Assembly: GCA_000421085.1 (NCBI GenBank)
Contig: ATWE01000001.1
Coordinates: 558,001-622,000, forward strand
Source of the DNA: Ensifer sp. USDA 6670
GTDB lineage: Bacteria > Pseudomonadota > Alphaproteobacteria > Rhizobiales > Rhizobiaceae
Direction of reading: 5' to 3'
Length of the DNA stretch: 64,000 nt
Shown: positions 49,594-58,764 of the stretch, one piece after another
Position numbering within the stretch: position 1 is the first letter of the stretch
Layout: the number at the start of each line of letters is the position of its first letter
Notes under the pieces: model-generated
Told to the model about the DNA's origin: nothing
The model's database searches: none
What the model saw: only the letters and a program-made list of their open reading frames with translations
Translations under genes and position numbers: made by a program

Positions 49594-50685
49594 TCAATGC
49601 GGGTGGTGCGCGGCGGCCTCGGCCATCTGCTGCTGATTTTCTTCTTTGCCTTCGCGGATATGTTCCAGCCGCTCGGCAACCAGTGCGTCGGTCGGCGCGG
49701 CTTCGCGCGTCCAGGGTTTGCGGCCCCTCAGGACACCTGATTCATGGACGATTTCGGCAACATATTCCTCCTGGCGATAGGCCATGACGTGCACGCCGGA
49801 GACGCCCTCGATCTCCTTCACCTCGTTCATGATGTCGATGCAGAGCTGCTTGCCTTCCTTTTTCTGGTCCTGGGCCCCCTCAAGCCGCTTGATGATGCTG
49901 TCCGGAATGTGGATGCCCGGAACATTGGAGCGGATCCAGCGGGCAGTCTTGGCGGATGCCATCGGCCCGACGCCCACCAGGATGTAGCACTTCTCGTGAA
50001 GACCGAGATCGCGCACCTTCTTCATGTATTCGCGAAACATCGGAACGTCGAAGCAATACTGGCTCTGGACGAACTGCGCGCCGGCCTCGATCTTCTTCGC
50101 GAGGCGATAGGGGCGGAAATCATAGGGCGGAGCGAAGGGATTAATCGCTGCTCCGAGGAATACCTGGGGCGGCGTGGTCAGCTTGCGGCCTGAAAGGAAC
50201 TTGGAATTGTCGCGCATGATGCGCACTGTCTCGAGCAGGGACATGCAGTCGAGATCGAAGACCGGCTTGGCCCCGGGCTGGTCGCCCGCCTGGACGCCGT
50301 CGCCAGTTAGGCACATGATGTTCTGGACACCCATGGCCGAGGCGCCGAGCACGTCGCCCTGAATCGCGATGCGATTTTTGTCGCGGCAGGCGATCTGCAT
50401 GATCGGCGCATAGCCCATGCGCGTCAGGAGCGCGCAGATGCCGACGGATGACATGTGGCAGTTGGCGCCTGAAGCGTCGACCGCGTTGATGCCGTCCACC
50501 CATCCGTCGAAGATTGCCGCGCGCTCATAGACGTCCTGGGGATCGGCGCTGTCCGGCGGATTGAGCTCGGCCGTCACTGCGAACTCGCCGCGGCGCAGCA
50601 CGCGCTCCAACCGCCCGCGCGAGGAATGGCCGGGCAGGGGATCGAGCGGTGCGCCTGGATCGTGGGGGTTGATGTCCGGGCTCAT
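49594..50685 (-). CDS. Methylenetetrahydrofolate reductase, MetF-like
   Basis: A 363-residue TIM-barrel flavoprotein. RGEFAVTAELNPPDSADPQD is the family's first strand with the catalytic Glu, then WVDGINAVDASGANCHMSS, MQIACRDKNRIAIQGDVLGA, MCLTGDGVQAGDQPGAK, GAAINPF and AGAQFVQSQYCFDVPMF. It interconverts methylene- and methyl-tetrahydrofolate. In this operon it would oxidise methyl groups collected by the corrinoid system, as in acetogens running the branch in the catabolic direction (inference). It overlaps the MTHFR_C gene by four bases, which is the MetV-MetF arrangement. The C-terminus is His-rich (AAAHHPH). Confidence 0.9.
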   Translation of the reverse strand: MSPDINPHDPGAPLDPLPGHSSRGRLERVLRRGEFAVTAELNPPDSADPQDVYERAAIFDGWVDGINAVDASGANCHMSSVGICALLTRMGYAPIMQIACRDKNRIAIQGDVLGASAMGVQNIMCLTGDGVQAGDQPGAKPVFDLDCMSLLETVRIMRDNSKFLSGRKLTTPPQVFLGAAINPFAPPYDFRPYRLAKKIEAGAQFVQSQYCFDVPMFREYMKKVRDLGLHEKCYILVGVGPMASAKTARWIRSNVPGIHIPDSIIKRLEGAQDQKKEGKQLCIDIMNEVKEIEGVSGVHVMAYRQEEYVAEIVHESGVLRGRKPWTREAAPTDALVAERLEHIREGKEENQQQMAEAAAHHPH

Positions 50686-51269
50686 TGCTGCGGGCCTTCC
50701 CTCTTCGCCGCTTCGCGGGCGGCCGCGGCCTCGGCCGTTACCCGCAACCAGGACGAGGTTTCGCGCAGCGACTGGTTGACCGGCTTCTGCACGTTCATGA
50801 TCGCATCACCCTTCACCATGTTCTGCGAGCCGTTCCACGCCTGCACCCAGACGCAGGGCATGTCCGGCTCGACTTCGCAATTGCCGTTTGCGCGTACGCC
50901 GCCGCAGGGCCCGTTTCTGAGCTGCTTCGGACAGTTCATGGGGCACGACATGCCCGTTGACGACAGAGCGCACTGCCCGCACATGCGACAGTCGAAGAGG
51001 AAGCCCTTGACGTGACGCTCGACGAAGGTCACGGGCCTTTCAACCCGGTTATAGCCAATTGCGTTCCACAGAGGATGGAGAAGCAGGAACATGTCGGCGA
51101 AACGGTTATAGAACCACTCGAGGAAACGCGAATTGCGCACGGCCCAGAGACGCACTGTGTATTTGTGGCGCGAGCGGCGGCTGGGCGACACGCCCTGGGG
51201 CGTATAGGCGCCCGTCGCCGCCTTCCTGGCGGACTGGGCGTTGCCGGTCACGATCTTCGGGTCAGGCAT
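50682..51269 (-). CDS. MTHFR C-terminal domain protein, MetV-like
   Basis: A 195-residue protein; start ATG 51269 (MPDPKIVTG) is chosen because the upstream frame overlaps the PF13769 gene. A basic N-terminal part (SPSRRSRHKYTVRLW) and an aromatic helix (FLEWFYNRFADMFLLLHPLW) lead to the MTHFR_C domain: FDCRMCGQCALSSTGMSCP, NCPKQLRNGPCGG and GNCEVEPDMPCVW, with eight or nine Cys for a metal or Fe-S site. In acetogens MetV with this domain forms a complex with MetF. The four-base overlap with the MetF-like gene supports a complex here too. Confidence 0.85.
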   Translation of the reverse strand: MPDPKIVTGNAQSARKAATGAYTPQGVSPSRRSRHKYTVRLWAVRNSRFLEWFYNRFADMFLLLHPLWNAIGYNRVERPVTFVERHVKGFLFDCRMCGQCALSSTGMSCPMNCPKQLRNGPCGGVRANGNCEVEPDMPCVWVQAWNGSQNMVKGDAIMNVQKPVNQSLRETSSWLRVTAEAAAAREAAKREGPQQ

Positions 51270-51564
51270 TGTCTCGGCCTCCGGCCTTGACCAGTGCGAC
51301 GAGGCGCTCCCGGTCATAGGCGGCTTCCAATTCGGTGGCCGCCCTGTCGGCTTCCGCCTCCAGGTCGTCGGAGACTGGGATGGGATCGGCCTTGCGCCAT
51401 TCGGCAAGGTAGTCGTCGGTCTCGGCGGCTCCGGTGCGCATGGCGCACATGTCGATCGCCTCGGTGAAGCGCAGCGAGAGCTCGCGCTTGGCGGTCTTAC
51501 GGCCCTGCTTGATGATGACTTGCGCGGGGATATCGCGCCAGTAGACGATGATGCGGTCTGCCAT
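51262..51564 (-). CDS. PF13769 ('virulence factor') small protein
   Basis: A 100-residue protein that opens the operon. [20 protein letters not shown] and [17 protein letters not shown] are the two conserved blocks of this small domain family, which carries the label 'virulence factor' only by tradition. One Cys (DMCAM) and the YWRDIPAQV strand are its best conserved points. It overlaps the MTHFR_C gene by eight bases, so translational coupling is strong. Its constant position beside corrinoid methyl-transfer genes suggests an accessory job there; none is proven. It is the promoter-proximal gene of the six-gene - strand operon. Confidence 0.8.
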   Translation of the reverse strand: MADRIIVYWRDIPAQVIIKQGRKTAKRELSLRFTEAIDMCAMRTGAAETDDYLAEWRKADPIPVSDDLEAEADRAATELEAAYDRERLVALVKAGGRDNA

Positions 51565-51869
51565 CGGATTCCTGTTCTCCTATAAGGGCGACAATGCGCA
51601 TGTCCACGCGCCGTGGCTCACCTTGCCACGACGTCCGATATGTCCAAAAACGACGCTGCACAATCGTGCATCCGAACCTTGCGCTCGCGGAGCGCGCCGC
51701 TTGCGTCGGCGCCGCGAAATGCCTGCCTCATCGGCGGCGGCAAAGGGCCGGGAACACGCATGCACCGGCCCTTCGGAAAGTCCTTAAGAATATCATGAAT
51801 CTTGCATTCACTGCGCGTTCGCCTGGCCGGCGGCAAAGCTCTGACCTATTCCAACAGATAGGTGTGGAG
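51565..51869. other. Divergent promoter region of the methyl operon
   Basis: 305 bases between the first gene of the - strand operon and the BA14K gene (+). It must hold both promoters. I see no GTCGCA box, no B12-riboswitch core and no clear palindrome; only the GGTGTGGAG ribosome site of the BA14K gene. Confidence 0.5.
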
Positions 51870-52337
51870 ATGAAGAAGATTGGCATCCTGTTCCTCGCGG
51901 CTGTGACGGCTTTCACCGGCTATGCGCCTGCGCAAGCCATGCCCGTCCCAACCGTTCCGCTGTCGCAGGCGAGCAATGTGCAGATGGTCGACCACCGCGG
52001 CTGGCATGGTCACCGACATCGCCCGCGGCACGGCTGGCGCCGGCACGGCCATCGTCACGGCTGGTATAACGGGCATCGCGGCTACAACTATCGCCGCCAC
52101 GGCTACCGCCGGCACAGCGACGGCTGGTGGTATCCTCTGGGAGCTTTCGGTGCCGGCATGATCATCGGCGGCGCCATCGCCCAGCCGCGCTACGCAGAGC
52201 CACGCTATGGGGCGCCGGGACTGCCTGCCAGCCACGTCAACTGGTGTTATGATCGCTACCGCTCGTACCGCGCTGCGGACAATTCCTACCAGCCCTATGG
52301 AGGCCCAAGACAGCAGTGCTATTCGCCGTATTACTGA
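51870..52337 (+). CDS. BA14K family secreted protein
   Basis: A 155-residue protein, ATG 51870 with GTGGAG in front; the frame extends upstream but has no site there. [20 protein letters not shown] is the signal peptide. The middle is His/Arg/Gly-rich ([20 protein letters not shown]), then a Gly-rich hydrophobic stretch ([17 protein letters not shown]), and the C-terminal [20 protein letters not shown] with two Cys is the BA14K lectin-like motif first known from Brucella. Envelope or periplasmic location. It is common and multi-copy in Rhizobiales; function is uncertain. Confidence 0.85.
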   Translation: MKKIGILFLAAVTAFTGYAPAQAMPVPTVPLSQASNVQMVDHRGWHGHRHRPRHGWRRHGHRHGWYNGHRGYNYRRHGYRRHSDGWWYPLGAFGAGMIIGGAIAQPRYAEPRYGAPGLPASHVNWCYDRYRSYRAADNSYQPYGGPRQQCYSPYY

Positions 52338-52372
52338 TGTGTCGCGAGGCCGTCCGTCGGTAACGGGCGGCC

Positions 52373-52567
52373 TTAAAGCGCGTCGCGCCGAAATGTGGCC
52401 CAGTAACCCGAACTGCCGCCTCCCGTACCGCCCATGCTGGTGCCGCCGGAGTTGGTGGAACTGCTTCCGGCAGGGTTCATCGTGTTGCGGCCGGATTGAC
52501 TTGTCATGCACCCGGCGAGTGTCAAAAGGGCAATCGCGGCTGCGAGAATCGAAGACCTGCGGGCCAT
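52373..52567 (-). CDS. Small lipoprotein
   Basis: A 64-residue lipoprotein; start ATG 52567, with GGGAGAAAGAC before it. MARRSSILAAAIALLTLAGC is the signal peptide with lipobox. The mature part is Ser/Gly/Asn-rich with low complexity (SSTNSGGTSMGGTGGGSSGY), so it is likely unfolded and exposed. I recognise no family. It is located 86 bases after the DUF1638 gene in the same direction. Confidence 0.6.
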   Translation of the reverse strand: MARRSSILAAAIALLTLAGCMTSQSGRNTMNPAGSSSTNSGGTSMGGTGGGSSGYWATFRRDAL

Positions 52568-52652
52568 TGTCTTTCTCCCATCGTGAATTGGATAGGACAT
52601 GTGACGGCGCCCCACTATTCCCTCGGGCAGCACAAACGCCGGCTCAGAGGGA

Positions 52653-53273
52653 TCAAACCTCCATCAGCGATGTCGTAAGGTCTCCATAGCCGGTATAACG
52701 GTACTCGTATTCGAGCCCGAGAATATCGGCGGCGCGGCGCGCCTTTTCCTGCAATGCCGCGTCCTCCTGCTGGGAGAGATAGACGAGCTTGCGGTAGTGG
52801 CCGAAATACATGTCGCGCAGTTCCGGGTGCCGGTCGAGGCCGAGCGGCTCGATGACGAAGGCTTCGAACTGTCGGGCAAGAAAATCCGTCAGGAAGAAGG
52901 CTGTGATGTCATCGTCCCAGCGGGCTGCGAAATTCGCGTTTCCGGCGAAGAACGAGTAGCAATGCGGGCCCGGGATGCGCGTCACCCCTTCCTCTTCGCA
53001 GAGTCGGTCGATAAGCCCGCCGGTGCCGCAATCGGCATAGGCGATGAAGATGCGCTCGAAACCGTTGGCGCGCGCCCGGGCGATAGCCTCTCGCAGGCCC
53101 GGGGTGATCTTGTCCGGCGTGTTGTGCCAGATGGCAGGCAGACAGTTGAGCTCGATGTGATCGAGCGCGTTGGCCTCGCAGACGGCAAGAATTTCGCGCG
53201 CGATCGCGCCGCAACCAATGACATGAACTTTCTTCGGTTGTGCACGTTCTCTTGCCGACGTTGCGTTTTCCAT
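52653..53273 (-). CDS. DUF1638 family protein
   Basis: A 206-residue protein, start ATG 53273 (MENATSARERAQ). KVHVIGCGAIAREILAVCEA, HIELNCLPAIWHNTPDKITP, IFIAYADCGTGGLIDRLC and IPGPHCYSFFAGN are the conserved blocks of DUF1638, with Cys in each. The family is known to occur near MttB-type methyltransferases and corrinoid proteins; no activity has been assigned to my knowledge. It might handle the metal centre or the demethylated product. It lies downstream of the corrinoid protein gene, with the entericidin-like gene in the opposite direction between them. Confidence 0.85.
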   Translation of the reverse strand: MENATSARERAQPKKVHVIGCGAIAREILAVCEANALDHIELNCLPAIWHNTPDKITPGLREAIARARANGFERIFIAYADCGTGGLIDRLCEEEGVTRIPGPHCYSFFAGNANFAARWDDDITAFFLTDFLARQFEAFVIEPLGLDRHPELRDMYFGHYRKLVYLSQQEDAALQEKARRAADILGLEYEYRYTGYGDLTTSLMEV

Positions 53274-53312
53274 CTTTATTCCGCCTTGCATCAACACAAA
53301 GGAATCACGGTC

Positions 53313-53471
53313 ATGACGACAAAATCCATCGCGACCATCGGAGCCGTTCTGATAGCGCTGGCAACCCTGAGTTCCTGCGCAAACACGATCCGCGGCGTAG
53401 GACAGGATACTGCAAACGCAGTAAACGCGACACAGGGAGCCGGCCATCGGGTCGCGAAGGCCGCCAACTGA
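53313..53471 (+). CDS. Entericidin-like small lipoprotein
   Basis: A 52-residue lipoprotein with AAGGAATCACGGTC before ATG 53313. TTKSIATIGAVLIALATLSS is followed by CANTIRGVGQDTANAVNATQ, the entericidin A/B pattern of a lipobox and short amphipathic helix. In enterics EcnA/EcnB form an antidote/toxin pair; here one gene stands alone, as is common in alphaproteobacteria, so a toxic role is uncertain. It is oriented against the flanking corrinoid genes and ends at the terminator at 53517. Confidence 0.8.
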   Translation: MTTKSIATIGAVLIALATLSSCANTIRGVGQDTANAVNATQGAGHRVAKAAN

Positions 53472-53516
53472 CGGCCCCCCGGTAGAGCGAAAAGATCTAC
53501 GAACGTTCCGAAAAAC

Positions 53517-53558
53517 AAGAAGCCGGCTGCTCGTTCACACGGGCAGCCGGCTTTTTCT
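53517..53558. terminator. Intrinsic terminator
   Basis: AGCCGGCTGC (53521-53530) pairs with GCAGCCGGCT (53543-53552), followed by TTTTCT; an A-rich flank (AAAAACAAGA) serves the - strand. It ends the entericidin gene and, on the other strand, the corrinoid protein gene. Confidence 0.8.
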
Positions 53559-53570
53559 GTCCGATCGTGT

Positions 53571-54269
<699 letters not shown>

Positions 54270-54791
54270 AGTTGGGTTCCTCGGTTCCTGGACAGTCATT
54301 TCGCACGGGCGGCACGACAGAGGGCACAATCCGGACGCGTTGCCCAATCCTTAGCGGGCTACTCCTAAAAATCTCTTGTTGAAAGCGACGTCGCATATGA
54401 TGAAAAACGACGGCGCCCCGGGTAAATGCTCCCACGCGACAGCGGCGGCGCATTATCCCGGGGTTCGGAATCTGCCGCCTCCAAAATTATGCAGCACTTC
54501 AAGGCGTTAGAGTGGCGCTTGCGCGGTCCCGGTCTGAAGCGGTTGAAAGGCGCATGCTCGATGCACTGCAATGGGAGCGACCGCAGACCGAGTGTCTAAG
54601 ATGCGCCAGCCGTTGGCGCATTAAGACCCGTACCGGTCCGGCGCCTTGGTAGCATTAGGTTAAATCGACTACCGGATGCATATGCCCGCCGCTGGATTTA
54701 ACCTCGCGAAAGGGGTATGCGCCCACCCATCAAGTGTTGCGGCGTTCATCGCGCATGATGCGCGGGGCACCGCGGGAAGAGGAATGAGCGA
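54270..54791. promoter_or_regulatory. Divergent promoter region of corrinoid and MttB genes
   Basis: 522 bases without a gene. At 54385-54394 GCGACGTCGC is a perfect palindrome, and with the next base it includes GTCGCA as in the boxes before the GlxA-type regulator. At 54602-54620 TGCGCCA and TGGCGCA form an inverted repeat with a 5-base spacer. No cobalamin-riboswitch core is visible. These are candidate operators only. Confidence 0.45.
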
Positions 54792-56366
54792 ATGAGCGAC
54801 GTTACAGAACAAGGTGCGGCCGAAGGCGGCGGACGCCGCGCGCGTGGTGAGGGACGGGGAGCGGCAGCGCGTCGCGCTTCCCGCACCGGCGGTGGCCCGG
54901 GACCGTCTCTGCCCTATATCCAGCGCAGGATTCGCGAATACGAAGTTCTTGACGAGGAAGGGCTGCAGCTCATCGAACGCAACGCCGACGTCGTTCTCGA
55001 AGAGATCGGCATCGAGTTTCGCGACGACGCCGAAGCGCTCGATCTGTGGAAGGCCGCTGGTGCCGACGTGCGCGGTCAACGCGTGCATTTCCCCAAGGGA
55101 CTTTGCCGCGAGCTCTTGAAGACGGCGCCGAAGGACTTTACCTGGCACGCCCGCAACCCGGAGCGGAGCGCTCAGATCGGCGGCAAGGCGACCGTCTTCG
55201 CGCCGGTTTACGGCCCGCCCTTCGTGCGCGATCTCGACGGCAACCGCCGCTATGCGACGATCGAGGATTTCCGCAACTTCGTGAAGCTCGCCTATATGGC
55301 GCCGTCGATGCACTCATCGGGCGGCACGGTTTGCGAGCCGGTGGATATCGCCGTAAACAAGCGTCACCTCGATATGGTCTATAGCCATATCCGCTATTCC
55401 GACAAACCCTTCATGGGATCGGTCACCGCGCCCGAGCGCGCCGAAGACACGGTCGCAATGGCGAAGATCCTTTTCGGCGACGACTTCGTCGAGAACAATG
55501 CGGTGACGTTGAACCTCATCAACGCCAACTCGCCGATGGTCTTCGACGAGACGATGCTCGGGGCCGCGAAGGTCTACGCCCGCCATAACCAGGCTTGCGT
55601 CGTTTCGCCCTTCATCCTGTCGGGCGCGATGAGCCCGGTCACGGTCGCCGGCACACTGACGCAGATTCTCGCCGAAGTGCTGGCAGGCGCGGCCTTTACC
55701 CAGCTCATCCGCAAGGGCGCGCCGGTGCTGTTCGGCACCTTCGCCGCGTCGATCTCGATGCAATCGGGCGCTCCGACCTTCGGCACGCCGGAGCCGTCGC
55801 TGGTCTCCTACGGCGCTGCTCAGCTTGCTCGCCGCCTCGGCCTGCCGTTCCGTACCGGCGGATCGCTCTGCGGCTCGAAGGTTCCGGATGCGCAGGCTGC
55901 GCATGAATCGGCAAACACGCTGAACATGACGCTGCTTGCCGGCACCAATTTCGTGCTGCATGCGGCCGGCTGGCTCGAGGGCGGTCTCGTCTCGTCCTAC
56001 GAGAAGTTCATGATCGACCAGGATCAGCTCGGCATGATGCAGAAGATGGCCGAGGGCGTCGACCTTTCCGAGGACGCGCAGGCGCTCGACGCCATCCGCG
56101 AAGTAGGCCCTGGCAGCCACTATCTCGGCTGCGCACATACGCAGGCGAACTTCCAGACTGCATTCTACCGCTCGCCGCTTGCCGATAACAACTCCTTCGA
56201 GCAGTGGGAGATCGAGGGCGAGAAGCGAATCGAACAGCGCGCCAACGCGCTCGCCCGCTCGTGGCTCGAACACTATGAGGCGCCTTATCTCGATCCCGCG
56301 ATCGACGAGGCGCTGAAGGAATTCATCGCCAAGCGCAAGGACTCGATGCCAGACGCCTTCACCTGA
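54792..56366 (+). CDS. MttB-family corrinoid methyltransferase, non-pyrrolysine
   Basis: A 524-residue protein. Residues 1-38 are a Gly/Arg-rich tail (RR at 15-16, RR at 27-28), then the MttB fold starts (YIQRRIREYEVLDEEGLQLI). EEIGIEFRDDAEALDLWKAA, ARNPERSAQIGGKATVFAPV, GTVCEPVDIA, SPFILSGAMSPVTVAGTLTQ and HAAGWLEGGLVSSYEKFMID follow the family. The ORF is free of in-frame TAG, so it belongs to the pyrrolysine-free group that contains the glycine betaine methyltransferase MtgB and the proline betaine, carnitine and butyrobetaine enzymes. It should move a methyl group from a quaternary amine to the corrinoid protein. The substrate is inferred, not shown. Confidence 0.93.
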   Translation: MSDVTEQGAAEGGGRRARGEGRGAAARRASRTGGGPGPSLPYIQRRIREYEVLDEEGLQLIERNADVVLEEIGIEFRDDAEALDLWKAAGADVRGQRVHFPKGLCRELLKTAPKDFTWHARNPERSAQIGGKATVFAPVYGPPFVRDLDGNRRYATIEDFRNFVKLAYMAPSMHSSGGTVCEPVDIAVNKRHLDMVYSHIRYSDKPFMGSVTAPERAEDTVAMAKILFGDDFVENNAVTLNLINANSPMVFDETMLGAAKVYARHNQACVVSPFILSGAMSPVTVAGTLTQILAEVLAGAAFTQLIRKGAPVLFGTFAASISMQSGAPTFGTPEPSLVSYGAAQLARRLGLPFRTGGSLCGSKVPDAQAAHESANTLNMTLLAGTNFVLHAAGWLEGGLVSSYEKFMIDQDQLGMMQKMAEGVDLSEDAQALDAIREVGPGSHYLGCAHTQANFQTAFYRSPLADNNSFEQWEIEGEKRIEQRANALARSWLEHYEAPYLDPAIDEALKEFIAKRKDSMPDAFT

Positions 56367-56473
56367 AAGGCTCCCGAGCGAGCCAGGGAGCAAGGCGGCG
56401 CGGCGCAAGTGGCCGATATGATCCAGAAAGAGGTCTGGCGCCCGCATTACGAAACTCAAGGGCCGAAACCGAA

Positions 56474-57178
56474 ATGACGGCTCCTTCCGCATCGGGAAGC
56501 GATGGGCTTGAAACCATCCGTGCGGCGCTTGCGCCGCACGGTCTTTTTTTGCGAGGAACCGTGAACTTCGCACCGGGCGAGGAGGCGCCGACGCTCGAGG
56601 GCGGCAAGCCCGCAGCGAGCGTGGTGCTGATCGGCAATGTCGGCGGCTCGGTCTGGGAGCCTTTCCGCCGGTGGCGCGAAGGCGAGCCGGACGGCGGGGG
56701 TGCGGGGCCGCTCGACAACTGGTCGAAACAGGTCATTCGCCCGGCGGCTGCGGCGGCAGGCGCCTCGGCGTATTTTCCGTCCGACCCCCCTTGGCAGCCC
56801 TTCCAGCAATGGGCAATGCGTGCCGAAGGGTTGAAGCCGTCGCCGCTCGGCATCCTCATTCATCCCCTCTACGGTTTATGGCACGGATATCGCGGCGCGC
56901 TTGCCTTCGATCGAGCCATGCCGGTGACGGGCGAGCTGGCGGGTGGCCACCCCTGCGAAACCTGTGTTGGAAAGCCCTGCCTTTCCGGCTGCCCGGCGGA
57001 TGCCTTGGCAGGCGCTACGTTCGACATGGGGCGCTGTCGCGCGCATCTGAGAGCCGAGGACGGGGTGACCGGCTGCCTTGCTCACAGCTGCCTCTCCCGC
57101 GATGCCTGTCCGGTGGGGCGCGACTACCGCTATCCGGTGGGGCAATTGCGTTTCCATATGGCGGCTATCGAGCTTTAA
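56474..57178 (+). CDS. 4Fe-4S ferredoxin-like protein
   Basis: A 234-residue protein 107 bases after the MttB-like gene, same strand. The first 140 residues are a QueG-like or FDX-ACB-free region (AASVVLIGNVGGSVWEPFRR; HPLYGLWHGYRGALAFD). Then HPCETCVGKPCLSGCPADAL gives four Cys of a ferredoxin cluster and CRAHLRAEDGVTGCLAHSC with CPVG further Cys. No full second cluster motif is seen. It could donate electrons for corrinoid reactivation or for the reductase in the nearby operon (inference from context). It may be co-transcribed with the MttB-like gene. Confidence 0.75.
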   Translation: MTAPSASGSDGLETIRAALAPHGLFLRGTVNFAPGEEAPTLEGGKPAASVVLIGNVGGSVWEPFRRWREGEPDGGGAGPLDNWSKQVIRPAAAAAGASAYFPSDPPWQPFQQWAMRAEGLKPSPLGILIHPLYGLWHGYRGALAFDRAMPVTGELAGGHPCETCVGKPCLSGCPADALAGATFDMGRCRAHLRAEDGVTGCLAHSCLSRDACPVGRDYRYPVGQLRFHMAAIEL

Positions 57179-57251
57179 TCAGAGTGCGGCCACATAAATC
57201 CGCTGCAATCCATGCGATGCTACGTCGTATGATTCCCTTCGGGTCTGTTCG

Positions 57252-58004
57252 ATGCCGCTGTTTACAAGAGCCTTCATCGCCGGCGCCGCCCTTCTGTCCG
57301 CTACCTTGGCTGCACCCGCATTCGGTGCCTGCCGCGATGTTCGCCATCTCGGCGAAACCTACCTCGCCTGCAGCTTCGACCCGGCAACGAGTGACATACG
57401 GCTCTACAACAAGGATCAGGCGGGCGTGCCGTTCAGATCCTTCGGAGCGCTGTCGCTCGAACTTCGTCGTCGCGAACAGTATCTCGTCTTCGCGATGAAC
57501 GGCGGCATGTGCCACGAGGACCTCGCTCCGGTCGGGCTGCATGTGGAGGAGGGCGCGGAGCAGGCGCCGCTCAATACAAATCCGGGTTGGGGCAACTTTC
57601 ACATGCTGCCGAACGGCGTCTTTTATGTCGGCGATGGCAAGGCCGGGGTCATGGCGGCGGAGGCCTATCGCCTTGCCGGCATCAAACCGCGTTTCGCGAC
57701 GCAATCCGGTCCGATGCTCGTCATCGACGGTGCGCTGCATCCCCGTTTTCTGCCGGATAGCGATAGCCTCAAGACCCGCAACGGCGTTGGGGTGACGAAC
57801 AGCGGGGAGGTGGTCTTCGCCGTGTCGAAACGGCCGGTGCGCTTTCACGATTTCGCGACCTTGTTTCGCGACGCGCTCGATTGCCCCAATGCGCTCTTTC
57901 TCGACGGAACGATCTCGAGTCTTTATGCGCCGGAGATCAATCGGCACGACCGGCTGTTTCCGCTCGGCCCCATTATTGCTGTGGTCGCGAAATTTCCGCG
58001 TTGA
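57252..58004 (+). CDS. Phosphodiester glycosidase family protein
   Basis: A 250-residue secreted protein: signal peptide at residues 1-25 (FIAGAALLSATLAAPAFGA). YLVFAMNGGMCHEDLAPVGL, NFHMLPNGVFYVGDGKAGVM, FATQSGPMLVIDGALHP, RNGVGVTNSGEVVFAVSKRP and NALFLDGTISSLYAPE are the blocks of the NAGPA/DUF2233 family, which includes the uncovering enzyme that hydrolyses GlcNAc-1-phosphodiesters. The conserved NGG, Asp-Gly and SG pattern is intact, so it looks active. It likely acts on periplasmic glycan phosphodiesters; the substrate is unknown. It is 73 bases after the ferredoxin-like gene. Confidence 0.85.
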   Translation: MPLFTRAFIAGAALLSATLAAPAFGACRDVRHLGETYLACSFDPATSDIRLYNKDQAGVPFRSFGALSLELRRREQYLVFAMNGGMCHEDLAPVGLHVEEGAEQAPLNTNPGWGNFHMLPNGVFYVGDGKAGVMAAEAYRLAGIKPRFATQSGPMLVIDGALHPRFLPDSDSLKTRNGVGVTNSGEVVFAVSKRPVRFHDFATLFRDALDCPNALFLDGTISSLYAPEINRHDRLFPLGPIIAVVAKFPR

Positions 58005-58084
58005 CTTGCGAGCCGTTGCCGACGCGCGGTTATGTACGATAAGTCAAATGTTGACAAAACGTATAAATATCTTCAGATGCTTTC

Positions 58085-58723
58085 ATGAATATCGAACCGG
58101 CCATTCCCGCCTGTCTTGCTATGCACGCGCCTTCGGCTGCAGCGATAAGCGCGCTGCTTTACCCGCATGCGGAGGTCGTTCTGCACGATCTGTCCACCGG
58201 CAAGATTGCGGCTCTTTGGAACGCCTTTTCCGGTCGTACCCACGCCATGGACTCCCTCATCGAGGATGACCTCGACGACATGGCTGAGGGCGCCTGCGTG
58301 CTCGGCCCCTATGAGAAGACGGGTGCGGACGGGCGGCGGCTGAAGTCGGTTTCGGCGGTGCTGCGCAACAATGAGGGACAAGCCGTCGGGCTGCTCTGCA
58401 TCAATCTCGATGTTTCCCGTATCGACGACGCCGTGAGGCTGCTCGCGGCCTTTGCCGGCACGCCGGAACCACGGCCGCAAGCATTGTTCTCACGCGACTG
58501 GCGCGAGGAGATCAACGCAGCGCTGCACGCCTGGCTAAAGGTGAGGGGCCTTGCGCTTTCCGCCTTGAAGCGCCCGGATCGCGTAGCCCTGGTTGCGGCA
58601 CTCGAAGAGCAGGGGCTCTTCAAGACCCGCAACGCCGTCGACCATCTGGCGAGCCTGATCGGCACCTCGCGCGCATCCATCTACAACTATCTCTCAGCCG
58701 CGCGCGCGAATGGCGCCGCCTGA
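58085..58723 (+). CDS. YheO-type PAS/HTH regulator
   Basis: A 212-residue regulator. Residues ~15-120 are the YheO-like PAS domain (HAEVVLHDLSTGKIAALWNA, LKSVSAVLRNNEGQAVGLLC INLD-type end). Residues ~155-207 are the HTH_22 helix-turn-helix (VALVAALEEQGLFKTRNAVD, IGTSRASIYNYLSAARA). DauR of Pseudomonas, which represses D-arginine catabolism, has this build. It is followed 41 bases later by an aminotransferase gene, its likely target or partner. TTGACAAAACG upstream at about 58050 is a candidate promoter -35. Confidence 0.85.
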   Translation: MNIEPAIPACLAMHAPSAAAISALLYPHAEVVLHDLSTGKIAALWNAFSGRTHAMDSLIEDDLDDMAEGACVLGPYEKTGADGRRLKSVSAVLRNNEGQAVGLLCINLDVSRIDDAVRLLAAFAGTPEPRPQALFSRDWREEINAALHAWLKVRGLALSALKRPDRVALVAALEEQGLFKTRNAVDHLASLIGTSRASIYNYLSAARANGAA

Positions 58724-58764
58724 CAATCGGCGCAGAGCCTCGCCTTCAAAGGGAAGAACGATCC

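Noticed and set aside
54270-54791. Cobalamin riboswitch before the corrinoid genes
   Set aside because: No B12-box core was visible in either direction.
54792-56366. Possible pyrrolysine enzyme (MttB)
   Set aside because: The ORF has no in-frame TAG before its end and no pyl genes are nearby, so it is the pyrrolysine-free type.
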